Assembly (NCBI GenBank): GCA_900491605.1
Contig: UESW01000051.1
Location: 62,001-126,000 of the forward strand
Reading direction: 5' to 3'
Origin: Calamus simplicifolius
Taxonomy: Eukaryota; Streptophyta; Magnoliopsida; Arecales; Arecaceae
DNA length: 64,000 bases
The position numbers and the translations under genes are program-made. Positions 10,987-22,270 of this stretch are shown here, one piece after another. Position 1 is the first letter of the stretch. Every line of letters begins with the position of its first letter. The notes under the pieces are model-generated. The model worked only from the letters and a program-made list of their open reading frames with translations. It did not search any database and was not told the origin of the DNA.

Positions 10987-12150
10987 TTTTGACCGACTTA
11001 TACAAAGTCTGGTAAAGCATTAAAAAACCAAAAAATAAAACTATATTAGTATTAATAAATATATAACTAAATTATTTCTTGGGCACAACTAAGGTTAATT
11101 ACAACCAATTAAATCATTTATAAGTAAACCAATTTTATTTTACACAACTAAGGTCCCACCCTGCAAGGCCGGGCCACGGCTACCGAGGCACAGGTTCATG
11201 CTAGGCTAATGCTAGGGCTTGAGTTTGTGTCGGGCCGCAAGGCGGTGCGTTTAGTCATTAGACTTCACAAGATTCAAGTGTCTTAAATAATTCTACCTTC
11301 ACTCCATGTCTACAAGGTAAGGCCCTATCCCATTCAAGAATATTTTTTGTGATATGTTATTCTGCTATTAATTATCATCGATCGGTTATATTGAAATTTC
11401 GGCAGCATTTCCCCATATGTTCTCCTAAATGTGTGGTATATAAGCCACACTAGGAGAACGTATGAGCAAATGCAAACCGAAATCTCACCCCATGATGATT
11501 ACTAGCAGACTAACATGTCACAAAAAATATTCTCAAACTGTCCACCAGGACAATTTGAGAATTTGCAAGACTAAGGCTTACAAATTCTCAAACGGGTCTA
11601 AAGGTTATAGTGCTGTGAAATAATATGAAATTCCAAAGACAATCGAACTTATGCTTGTTATTCAGAAATTCTTGTCAATTCCGTAATAAACTCATTACAT
11701 AATTCTATGTGAAGACTAAAATATAAATCATTGAAACTACTAATTCGGTGCTGAAAATTAAATAGAACTACAATAAGATGTTCATTCTAGCATTACATAA
11801 TTTAATGCATCATTCAATTTGAAGTAGGATGTAAATAATCAAGACATAATATGATATTATAAAATCATATTATAATATGATTATAATATCATATTATAAT
11901 ATGATATTATAATATCATTATAATATCATATTATAATATCAATAAAATTAGAACTCATATATGTCAAATGTTCACCAATAAACTGTCATGCATAGTTTAA
12001 TAGACTGAGAAATTGATCAATGACTATATAAAAATCACTAATCAATTATAACTGAATTAATTTAAAACATAATAAGCACTAAATAATCGTAAAGTAATTT
12101 CTTTAATTTAATTAAAAAAACCCATCCCTGTTTTTTTTTTAATTTTTATT
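10987..12150. other. CACTA internal spacer, AT-rich, no gene seen
   Basis: This lies between the transposase start and the GC-rich minisatellite and is probably leader intron, because a leader-like exon with a CAG|GTACTCC splice donor sits on the minus strand near 12935-13050. It contains an AT palindrome cluster at 11844-11945 and a short GC-richer patch at 11150-11260. I find no supported open frame. Confidence 0.5.
11844..11945. repeat. AT-only palindromic repeat cluster (ATAATATGATATTATA units)
   Basis: About 100 bases alternate ATAATATGATATTATA and TATAATATCATTATAATATC, both self-complementary. The stretch could form hairpins or cruciforms. It may be an expanded small palindrome and has no coding content. 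Confidence 0.8.
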
Positions 12151-12900
12151 TTTTTGGTGGCCTGGCCATAGGCCACCGTGGCCAGCAACAGACGGCCACG
12201 ACCGGGACCGTGGCCGGAGAAGACGGGAGGAGGGGGGGATTTCCTCCCCCCTGTAAAATTTTTTTCCTGTGGCCTGGCCACTATGGCCAGGCCATGACCG
12301 GCCACGGCCGCGGCCGTGGTCGGAGAAGACTGGAGGGTGGGGGATTTCCTCCCCCCCCCACTGTAAAATATTTTTTTCTCGTGGCCTGGCCACTGTGGCC
12401 AGGCCACGGCCGCGGCTGTGGCCGGAGAAGACGAGAGGGGGGGGGTCCCCCCCCCACTGTAAAATATTTTTTTCTCGTGGCCTGGCCACTGTGGCCAGGC
12501 CACGACCGGCCACGGCCGCGCCCGTGGCCGGAGAAGACGGGAGGGGGGGAGGGGTTCCCCCTTGTAAAATTATTTTTTTCCCGTGGCCTGGCCACTGTGG
12601 CCAGGCCACGACCGACCACGGCCGCGGTCGTGATCGAAGAAGACGGGAGGGGGGGATTTCCCCCACCCCCCACTATAAAATATTTTTTTTCCCGTAGCCT
12701 GGCCACTGTGGCCAGGCCACGACCGGCCACGGCCGCGGCTGTGGCCGGAGAAGACGGGAGGGGGGGGGCACATCCCCCCCACTGTTAACTTTTTTTTCCC
12801 CGTGGCCTGGCCACGACTGGCCACGGCCGCAGCCATGGCCAGAGAAGACGGGAAGGGGGGGGGGGGATTTCCCTTCCCCCCCCCCCCCCCCCACTATTAA
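12150..12900. repeat. GC-rich palindromic minisatellite, about 7 units of 96-111 bp
   Basis: Each unit holds GTGGCCTGGCCA, a CTG spacer and TGGCCAGGCCAC (a perfect 12-base inverted repeat), then GGCCACGGCCGCGG, GGCCGGAGAAGACGGGAGG, long G and C runs and a TGTAAAATATTTTTTTC tract. Unit starts are near 12156, 12270, 12381, 12477, 12583, 12694 and 12802. A partial relative occurs at 19440-19490. Open frames on both strands here (up to 192 codons) come from the repeat composition and are not genes. Confidence 0.9.
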
Positions 12901-12934
12901 ATTTTTTTTTTTAAGAGGGAGGGAGAGGAGTACC

Positions 12935-13060
12935 TGGACAGTGATTCGGGTGCCGGAGAGCCGCCGGACGTGGGGAAGACGGAGGACGAGAAAGGAGAAG
13001 GCGGGAGGGGGGGTTCGGGTTCGTGAGGAGGAAGAAGGAAAGGGGGATCTACACGGATTT
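12935..13060 (-). other. Possible leader exon of the CACTA transposase transcript
   Basis: On the minus strand this is pyrimidine-rich leader-like DNA ending in CCAG|GTACTCC at about 12935, a good splice donor. The first CACTA fragment in the window has the same arrangement (TATA, pyrimidine-rich leader, CAAG|GTACGG at about 1012). En/Spm genes begin with a leader exon and a large first intron, so this is a plausible transcription start region. I see no strong TATA box here. Confidence 0.35.
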
Positions 13061-13067
13061 ATGAATC

Positions 13068-13714
13068 AGGCTTAGCGACGCAAGATTGCATCGCTAATAT
13101 GTTGCTAATCCGCGATGCTAATTATGCATCGCTGATTGTGTCGCTAAGTTGCCGCCATTAGGCATTTAGGTGGGAAATTAGCGATGCTTTTGATTTGCGT
13201 TGCAATATTTTAATATTACAAATATTGCGACGTAGTCATTATGCATCGCAATATTGCGATGCAACTGCAATGCGTCGCAATATTTGTATTATTAAATTAA
13301 TAAACTAATATCAATATTGCGACGCATTATGAATGCATCGTAATATTGCGACGCAAAATGGATGCGTCGCAATATTATTTCTTAATTTAAAACTAATATT
13401 GTGACGCATTATGATTGCATCGCAATCTTGCGACTCAATCATAATGTGTCGCAATATTAATTTGTTAATTTAAAACTAATATTGCGACGCATCTATTATG
13501 CGTCGCAATATTGCGACGCAATCATAATGCGTCGTAATATTATTTGTTAATTTAAAACTAATATTGCGATGCATCCATTATGTGTCGCAATATTATTTGT
13601 TAATTTAAAATAAATATTGCGACGCATCTATTATGCGTCGCAATATTACGACGCATCCATTATGCGTCGCAATATTATTTGTTAATTTAAAACTAATATT
13701 GCGATGCATTATAG
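13068..13714. repeat. Inner subterminal repeat block of CACTA element
   Basis: TGCGTCGCAATATTGCGACG and variants recur every 45-100 bases, with ATTTGTTAATTTAAAACTAA linkers. The block is the same kind of subterminal DNA as 19500-20290 but is separated from it by the 84 bp array. The last repeat (GCGATGCATTATAGC) runs directly into the array at about 13715. Confidence 0.85.
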
Positions 13715-16700
13715 CTTGGATCCGACCGCTGCAATCCATCCGATCGGCGACGATATCCGACGGTTGTGAGTGATCCAAGCCATGATCCCAATCGGCGATG
13801 ATCGATCCGACCGTTGCCATCTATCCGATCGGCGACGATCTGACGGTTGCGATCGATCAAAGCCATGATCCCGATCGGCGATGATCGATCCGACCGTTGC
13901 GATCCATCCGATCGGCGATGATATCCGACGATTGCGATCGATTGAACCCATGATCTCGATCGGTGATGATCGATCTGATAATTGCGATCCAACTGATCGG
14001 CGATGATCCGACGGTTGCGATCGATCCAAGCCATGATCCTGATCGGCGATGATCGATCCAACCGTTTCGATCCATCCGATCGGCTACGATATCCGATGGT
14101 TGCGAGTGATCCAAGCCATGATCTCGATCGGCGATGATCGATCCGACCGCTGCAATCCAACCAATCGGCGATAATCTGACAGTTGCGATCGATCCAAGCC
14201 ATGATCCCGAACAGCGATGATCGATCCGACCGTTGCCATCCATCCGATCGGTGATGATCCGACGGTTGCGATCGATCCAAGCCATGATCTCGATAGGCGA
14301 TGATCGATCCAACCGTTGCGATCCAACCGATCGGCGATTATATCCGACGATTGCGATCGATTGAACCCATGATCCCGATCGGTGATGATCGATCTGACAA
14401 TTGCGATCCAACTGATCAGCGATGATCCGACGGTTGCGAACGATCCAAGCCATGATCCTGATCGGCGATGATCGATCCGACCATTTCGATCCATCCGATC
14501 GGCTATGATATCTGACGGTTGCGAGTGATCCAAGCCATGATCCCGATTGGCGATGATCGATCCGACCGCTGCAATCCAACCGATTGGCAACAATCCGACG
14601 GTTGCAATCGATCCAAGCCATGATCCTGAATGGCGATGATCGATCCGACCATTGCCATCCATCCAATCGGTGATAATCCGACGGTTGCGATCGATCCAAG
14701 CCATGATCTCGATTGGCGATGATCGATCCGACCGTTGCGATCCAACCGATCGGCGATGATCCGACGGTTGCGATCGATCCAAGCCATGATCCCAATCGGT
14801 GATGATCGATCCGACCATTTCGATCCATCCGATCGGCTACGATATCCGATGGTTATGAGTGATCCAAGCAATGATCCCAATCGGCGATGATCGATCCGAC
14901 CGCTGCGATCCATCCGATCGGCGACGATATCCGACGGTTGCGAGTGATCCAAGCCATGATCCTGATCGGCGATGATCGATCCGACCGTTGCGATCCATCC
15001 GATCAGCGACGATATCTGACGGTTGCAATCGATTGAACCCATGATCCCAATCGGCAATGATTGATCCAATCATTGCGATCCAACCGATCGGCGACAATCC
15101 GATGGTTGCGATCGATCTAAGCCATGATCCCGATCGGCGATGATCGATCCGAACGTTTCAATCCATCCGATCGGCTACGATATCCGATGGTTGTGAGTGA
15201 TCCAAGCCATGATCCCGATTGGTGATGATCGATCCAACCTCTGCGATCCATCCAATCGGCGACGATCCGACGGTTGCGATAGATCCAAGCCATGATCCCA
15301 AACGGCGATGATCGATCCGATCATTGCCATCCATCCAATCGGCGATGATCCAACAGTTGCGATCGATCCAAGCCATGATCCCGATCGGCGATGATCGATC
15401 CGACCGCTGCGATCCATTCGATCGGGGACGATCCGACGGTTGTGATTGATCCAAGCCATGATCCTGATCGACGATGATCGATCCGACCATTGCGATCCAA
15501 CCGATCGGCAACGATCCGATAGTTACGATCGATCCAAGTCATGATCCCGATCGGCGATGATCGATCCAACCATTTCGATCCATCCGATCGGCTACGATAT
15601 CCGACGGTTGCGAGTGATCCAAGCTAGGATTCCGATCGGCGATGATCGATCCGACCATTACATATAGAACTGATCGGCGACGATCCGATGATTGCGATCG
15701 ATCCAAGCCATGATTCCGATCTGCGATGATCGATCCGACGATTGTGATCCATCTGATCGGCGATGATATTCGATGGTTGCGATCGATGGAACCCATGATC
15801 CCAATCGGTGATGATCGATCCGACGGTTGCGAACCAACTAATCAGCGATGATCCGACGGTTGCGATCGATCCAGGCCATGATCCTAATCGGCGATGATCG
15901 ATCCGACCGTTGCGATCCAATCGATCGGCGACGATCCAACGGTTGCGATCGATCCAAGCCATGATCTTGATCGGTGATGATCGATCCGATCGTTTCGATC
16001 CATACGATCGGCTATGATATCCGACGGTTGCGAGTGATCCAAGCCATGATCCCGATCGGCAATGATCGATCCGACCGCTGCGATCCATTCGATCGGCGAT
16101 GATCCGATGGTTGCAATCGATCCAAGCCATGATCCCGAACAGCGATGATCGATCCGACCGTTGCCATCCATCCGATCAGCGATGATCCGACGGTTGCGAT
16201 CGATCCAAGCCATGATCTCGATCGGCAATGATCGATCCGACCGTTGCGATCTAACCGATCAACGATGATCCAATGGTTGCGATAGATCCAAGCCATGATC
16301 CTAATCAGCGATGATCGATCCGACCGTTTCGATCCATCCGATCGACTACGATATCCGACAGTTGCGAGTGATCCAAGCCATGATCCCAATCGGCGATGAT
16401 CGATCCGATCGCTGCGATCCATCCAATCAGCGACGATCCGATGGTTGTGATCGATCCAAGCCATGATCCCGATCAGCGATGATCGATCCGACCATTGCCA
16501 TACATCCGATCGACGATGATCCGACGGTTGCGATCGATCAAAGCCATGATCCCGATCGGCGATAATCGATCCAACTATTGCGATCCATCCGATCGGCAAC
16601 AATATCCGACGGTTGTGATCGATTAAACCCATGATCCTGATCAGCGATGATCGATCCGACGATTGCGATCCAACTGATCGACGATGATCCGACGGTTGCG

Positions 16701-19331
16701 ATCGATCCAAGCCATGATCTTGATCGGCGATGATCGATCCGACCATTACATATAGAACCAATCGAGGACGACCCGATGGTTGTGATCGATCTAAGCCATG
16801 ATTCTGACTTGCGATGATCGATCTGATGGTTGTGATCCATCTAATAGGCGACGATATCCGATGGTTGCGATCGATTGAACCCATGATCATGATCGGCGAT
16901 GATCGATCCGACGGTTGCGATCCAACTAATCGGCAATGATTCGACGGTTGCGATCGATCCAAGCCATGATCCTGATCGGCGATGATCGATATGACCATTT
17001 CGATCCAACCGATCAGCTACGATATCCGACGGTTGCGAGTGATCCAAGCCATGATCCCGATCGGTGATGATCGATCCAACCGCTACGATCCATCCGATCG
17101 GCGACGATCCGACCATTGCAATCGATCGAAGCCATGATCCCGATCGGGGATGATCGATCTGACCGTTGCCATCCATCCAATCGACGATAATTCGATCGTT
17201 GCGATCGATCCAAGCCATGATCCCGATCGGCGATGATTGATCCAACCGCTGTGATCCATTCGATCGGCGACGATCCGACGGTTGCGATCGATCCAAGCCA
17301 TGATCCTGATCGGCGATGATCGATTCGACCATTGCGATCCAACCGATCGGCAACGATCCGACGGTTGCGATCGATCCAATCCATGATCCCGATCGGCGAT
17401 GATCGATCCGACCATTTCGATCCATCCGATCGGCTACGATATCCGACGGTTGCAAGGGATCCAAGCCATGATCCCGATCGGTGATGATCGATCCGACCAT
17501 TACATATAGAACCGATCGGTGATGATCCGATGGTTGCGATCGATCCAAGCCATGATTCCGATCTGCGATGATCGATCCGACGGTTGCGATCCATCCGATC
17601 GATGATGATATCCGACAGTTGCAATCGATTGAACCCATGATCCCGATCGGCGATGATCGATCTGATGGTTGCGATCCAACTAATCGACGATGATCTGACG
17701 GTTGCGATCGATCCAGGCCATGATCCCAATCGGCGATGATCGATCCAACCGTTGCGATCCAACCGATCGGCGACGAACCGACGGTTGCGATCGATCCAAG
17801 CCATGATTCCGATCGACGATGATCGATTCGACCGTTTCGATCCATCCGATCGACTACGATAACAAATGGTTGTGAGTGATCCATGCCATGATCCCGATTG
17901 GCGATGATCGATCCGACCATTTCGATCCATCCGATCGGCTACGATATCCGATGATTGCGAGTGATCCAAGCCATGATCCCGATTGGTGATGATCGATCCG
18001 ACCGCTGCAATCTATCCGATCGGCGATGATCCGACGGTTGCGATCGATCCAAGCCTTGATCCCGATCGACAATGATCAATCCAACCGTTGCCATCCATCC
18101 GATCGGCGATGATTCGACAGTTGCGATCGATCAAAGCCATGATCCCGATCGGCGATGATCGATCCGACCGTTGCAATCCATCCGATCGGCGATGATATCC
18201 GACGGTTGTGATCGATTGAACCCATGATCCCGATCGGTGATGATCGATCCGACGATTACGATCCAACTGATCAGCGATGATCCGACGATTGTGATCGATC
18301 CAAGCCATGATCTTGATCGGCGACGATCGATTCGACGGTTGCGATCCATCCGATCGGCGATGATATCCGATCGGTTGCGATCGATCAAAGTCATGATCTC
18401 GATCGGCGATGATCGATCCGACCGCTGCGATCCATCCGATCGGCGATGATCCGACGGTTGCGATCGATCCAAGCCATGATCCCAAACGACGATGATCGAT
18501 CCGACTACTACAATCTATCCGATCGGCGATGATTCGATGGTTGCGATCAATCCAAGCCATGATCCCGATCAGCTATGATCGATCCGACCATTGCGATCCA
18601 ATCGATCGACGATGAACCGATAGTTATGATCGATCCAAGCCATGATCCCGATCGGTGATGATCGATCCGACCGTTTCGATCCATCCGATCGGCTACGATA
18701 TCCAACGGTTGCAAGTGATCCAAGCCATGATCCCAATCGGCGATGATCGATCCGACCGCTGTGATCCATCTGATCGGCAAGGATCCGATGGTTGCGATCA
18801 ATCCAAGCCATGATTCCGATCGGTGATGATCGATCCGACCGCTGTGATCCATCCGATCAGCGATGATCCAACGGTTGCGATCGATCCAAGCCATGATCCC
18901 GATCGGCGATGATTGATCCAACCGTTACCATCCATCCGATCGGCGATGATCCGACGGTTGTGATCGATCAAAGCCATGATCCCGATCGGCGATGATCGAT
19001 CCGACCATTGCGATCCATCCGATCGATGACGATATCCGACGGTTGCGATCGATTGAACCCATGATTCCGATCGGCGATGATCGATTCGACGATTACAATC
19101 CAATTGATCGACCCAATGGTTGCGATCGATCCAAGCCATGATCCTGATCGGCGATGATCGATTCGACGGTTGCGATCCATCCGATCGGCAACGATATCCG
19201 ATCGGTTGCGATCGATCCAAGCCATGATCCCGATCGGCGATGATCGATCCGACCGTTGCAATCCATCCAATTTGTGATGATATCCGACGGTTGCGAGTGA
19301 TCCAAGCCATGATCCCGATCAGCGATGATCG
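13715..19331. repeat. Satellite-like tandem array, about 67 units of 83-85 bp
   Basis: The anchor CATGATC recurs at 13781, 13864, 13949, 14032, 14117 and 14200, giving spacings of 83, 85, 83, 85 and 83, and the pattern continues to about 19331. Units carry CCGACCGTTGCGATCCATCC, then GATCGGCGA, then CGACGGTTGCGATCGATCC and CAAGCCATGATCCC. The 85-base form has an extra AT (GATATCCGACGG instead of GATCCGACGG). Adjacent copies differ at several sites, so the array is not very recent throughout. It is rich in GATC and CGATCG. Minus-strand frames stay open for up to 359 codons, but three overlapping frames do so at once, which argues against a protein. Confidence 0.95.
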
Positions 19332-20290
19332 ACAACGGACACTACCGTGGCCGGCAAGAAAGGGGGGAACCACATTATATTTTTTGTTTTTTTTTCATGG
19401 GAGCGGTTGTGGAAAAAAAAAACCCCTTTTTTTAATTTTACCGTCGGCCTGGCGGTGGCCAGGCGTGGCCTTGGTTGCCGACCATGGCCACGATAAAAAT
19501 TATTTTTTTGTTATATGTGTCGCTAAATTAACGAGTTATTTTTTTAATTTTTTAGGTTTTTGCGTTGTTATATTAAAAATTAATTTTTTTTTATTTTTTG
19601 GTATATGCGTCTCTAAATAGCGACACAATCATTGCGTCGCTATATTAATAAATTTTTTTTTAATTTTTTATGCTTTTGCGTTGCTATATTGCGACACAAA
19701 ATGTGTGTCACAATATAGCGACTCAATATTGCATCGCTATATTAAAAATTAAATTTTTTTAATTTTTTGGTATCTGCATCGCTATTGAGTCACTAAATAG
19801 CGACACAATCACTGCGTCACTATATTAACAAATTTTTTTAAATTTTTGGGTTTTAGCGATGCAATAATGCGTCGCTATATTAAAAATTAAATTTTTTTAA
19901 TTTTTTGTTAAATGCATCACTATTGCGTCGCTAAATAGCGACGCAATCACTGCGTTGCTATATTAATGATTTTTTTAAATTAAAACGGTTTTTGCATCGC
20001 TATATTGCGACGTAAATTTGCGTCATAATATAGCAACTCATAATTGCATTGCTATATTACAAATTATATATTTTTTATTTTTTTGTTATATGCATCGCTA
20101 TTGCGTCGCTATATTAACGATTTTTTTTATTTTCTGATTTTTGTGTCGCTAATGCGTCGCTATATTGCGACGCATTATTATTGCGTCGCTAATTGAGTCA
20201 CTATTTTTTTCTCGCTGAGTTATCGCAATTTGGTCGCAATTTAGTGACGCAAAAATGCATCGCTAAATTGGCATCGCTATTTTTGATTTT
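19332..20290. repeat. Right subterminal region of CACTA element
   Basis: After a short junction with a partial copy of the GC-rich unit (19440-19490), the block repeats TGCGTCGCTATATTGCGACG-like motifs with T-rich linkers (TTTTTTAATTTTTTGGTAT). Spacer modules recur about every 110-120 bases. This is the transposase-gene 5' side, so it would contain regulator binding sites. Confidence 0.8.
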
Positions 20291-20300
20291 TCTTGTAGTG
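20283..20300 (-). repeat. Right terminal inverted repeat of CACTA element
   Basis: TGATTTTTCTTGTAGTG, read inward, is CACTACAAGAAAAATCA. It is followed at once by GTT, matching the left flank. Confidence 0.9.
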
Positions 20301-20303
20301 GTT

Positions 20304-22245
20304 GAGAGTCATTAGGTGCCTTTTGAACATCGGAGGATGACCCGAGAGTCGCTGGGATGGGACCATACTCATGAGCCTTTAACCTTGGAGGGTGATTTGA
20401 GGGTGCTGGATTAGGCTCAAGTGTCTTTTAACCCCAGAGGGTAACCTAAGAGTTGAGAGTCATCAGGTATCTTTTAACCCCGGAGGGTGACCTGAGAATT
20501 GAGAGTCATCAGGTGCCTTTTGAACCCCGGAGGGTGACCCGAGAGTCGGTGAGATGGGACCATACTCGAGAGTCTTTAACCTAGGAAGGTGACCTGAGGG
20601 TGTTTGGACCAGGATCAGGTGCCTTTTAACCCCGGAGGAAGACCCGAGGGTGCTTGAACCAGGCTTATGTGCCTTTTAACCTCGAAGGGTGACCTAAGAG
20701 TTGAGAGTCATTAGGTGCCTTTTCTTTGTGCCGACGCTGGGGTGGATTTTTGGTGCCGAGCTGGGCTCGGGCTTAGGTGCCGATGCTTGGAGTCAGTTTT
20801 AAGGCTGACTCTGCTGGACTCGGTCTTTGGTGCCGAGCTGGCCTCGGGCTTGGGTGCCAATGCTGGGTTGTTCAGTGCTGAGCTGGCCTCGAGCTTTAGG
20901 TGCCAACGTGAGGTTGGTCTTGGTCTTTGGTGCCAAGCTGGTCTCAGGCTTTTGGTGACGAGCTAGCCTCGGGCTTTGGTGTCGAGCTTGGAGTCAGTTT
21001 TAAGGCCGACTTTGCTGGACTCTATCTTTCTTGCATGACATTTTCAAGCATCAGTGAAAAGAAGCTTTTATCAAAGTGTAATATACCTAGCTTTTGCAGT
21101 TTTTTGGCCTTTGCGTCATGTTCGATGATGCTGAGGGTTGGCATGGAGTCAAGACAGAGAGCTTTCCCTAGCTTTTTAGGATATTTGTGAAGACGGAGAA
21201 GACTATTCGAGAGTAAAGGAGAACCTGTATAATTGATCTCCTTTGGCATTAATGGAGCCCTGACATTCAAGTACAAGAAAGGACATAATGACCCCTCCAC
21301 CCAACGTCTTCTCTTTGTCCTCTTACTGGCGCCAAACTTTCTTTCCCTCATGCATTAAATCTCGTTTATTTAAGTTTGCATGGCATGGCACTGGGCTGGG
21401 ACTTGGACCACGTCCTCCCCACCTCGCGCAGCCAGACCAAGACCTAACTTCTTGGAGGAAACCCGATCGAAAAGATGTGTTGGATGATGATGATGTGGCA
21501 CTTGATGCAGATGGTTCGAATGAAGAAAAAGTGGCCAGAGAGGAGTGCTGATCAGCTTCCTGTTGGCCAAAGATAGCCCCAGGACTACTCACCTCTTATG
21601 GACTATGGCTGTCAGAGTAGAAGAGGTTATCATTGTGAAGTATCTTTGGAGGAATTTGTTTCCTTCTATAGATTTGGATACATTAGCTTGCTGCTGGTCT
21701 GCCCCCTAGGGAACCAGGAAACCAAGTTGATTGGAGTGGGGGTATCGCCGCTCTTGCTCGGGCTTTCCCTCACATCGCCATTTGTAGGAGAGGAGGCCAT
21801 TTGGATGGCGAGCGATGGCGCTCTTGCTAGTGAGCTCTTGCTTTTGAGCTTGAAGATGCTCATGCTGATGAGCTTGATGGCGGTGAGCCTCTTACTTGGG
21901 AGATCTCCTATAGAATGGATGATGGCTGGCCTAAGCAGCAACTAAAGAGGGAGCGAAAGCTCTTGCTGGCTAGTTTGTGGTCATAAAATACTTCTCCTGG
22001 AGCTTTTGGACAGCTTCCATTAATGCTCGAATTTGCAGGGCAAGGGTGGCATGCTGTTTGGCTTGATGTGCTGATGATGGTGAAGCCAAGAGCTGACCTC
22101 CTATTGCACAGCCCATTGAGGGTGCCCCCCAACATGACTAGCGAAAGCCTTTTTGGACTCTTAACATCATCATCGTTTTGATCTACCATTTTGATATAAG
22201 AGGGATGAGGATCTGCAAGCTAGTATCGCTGACGATCCTTGTTCT
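20304..22245 (-). other. Internal region of LARD element, right arm (decayed, non-coding)
   Basis: The 46-base repeat array continues to about 20720, followed by GGTGCCGAGCTGG(G/C)CTCGGGCTT repeats to about 21010. From 21010 to 22245 the DNA is more complex, with short minus-strand frames (21022-21351 and 21908-22189). They show no recognisable protease, reverse transcriptase or nucleocapsid motif, so they could be remnants of a gag leader, but I cannot assign them. Confidence 0.6.
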
Positions 22246-22248
22246 GTC

Positions 22249-22268
22249 CTCCTTACTTGGTGCGCCAA
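22249..22268 (-). other. Putative primer-binding site of LARD element
   Basis: Next to the right LTR the minus strand reads TTGGCGCACCAAGTAAGGAG. Many plant Gypsy elements carry TGGCGCTAGAAGGAGG-like primer sites in this position. The match is partial, so tRNA identity is not assigned. Confidence 0.55.
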
Positions 22269-22270
22269 TC

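Larger units (their letters stand above)
4819..20300 (-). mobile_element. Complete CACTA (En/Spm) DNA transposon, 15.5 kb
   Basis: The left end is CACTACAACAGAAAATAA and the right end, read inward, is CACTACAAGAAAAATC. The three bases GTT lie immediately outside both ends (4816-4818 and 20301-20303), the three-base target duplication expected of CACTA elements. The outside sequence continues the same 46-base repeat of the host retrotransposon. Inside, on the minus strand, are a TNP2-type transposase gene followed by a TNPA-like gene, the known En/Spm gene order. Subterminal palindrome arrays lie at both ends. The right side, which is the 5' side relative to the genes, is greatly enlarged by two minisatellite arrays. 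Frameshifts make the transposase gene non-functional, but the ends look intact. Confidence 0.95.

Noticed and set aside
12108..12894. Proline/glycine-rich open frames of up to 192 codons on both strands
   Set aside because: They follow the GC-rich minisatellite units and exist on both strands at once, with no domain.
13715..19331. Possible CRISPR-like array
   Set aside because: There are no unique spacers; the whole 84 bp unit repeats and the DNA is plant nuclear.
13709..19373. Many long open frames on the minus strand (up to 359 codons)
   Set aside because: They overlap in several frames at once, repeat with the 83-85 bp unit and start or stop at arbitrary points. Composition of the repeat explains them.
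20715..21190. Plus-strand frames in the LARD right arm
   Set aside because: They follow the GGTGCCGAGCTGG repeat and lie antisense to the element without matching the Tat antisense ORF.
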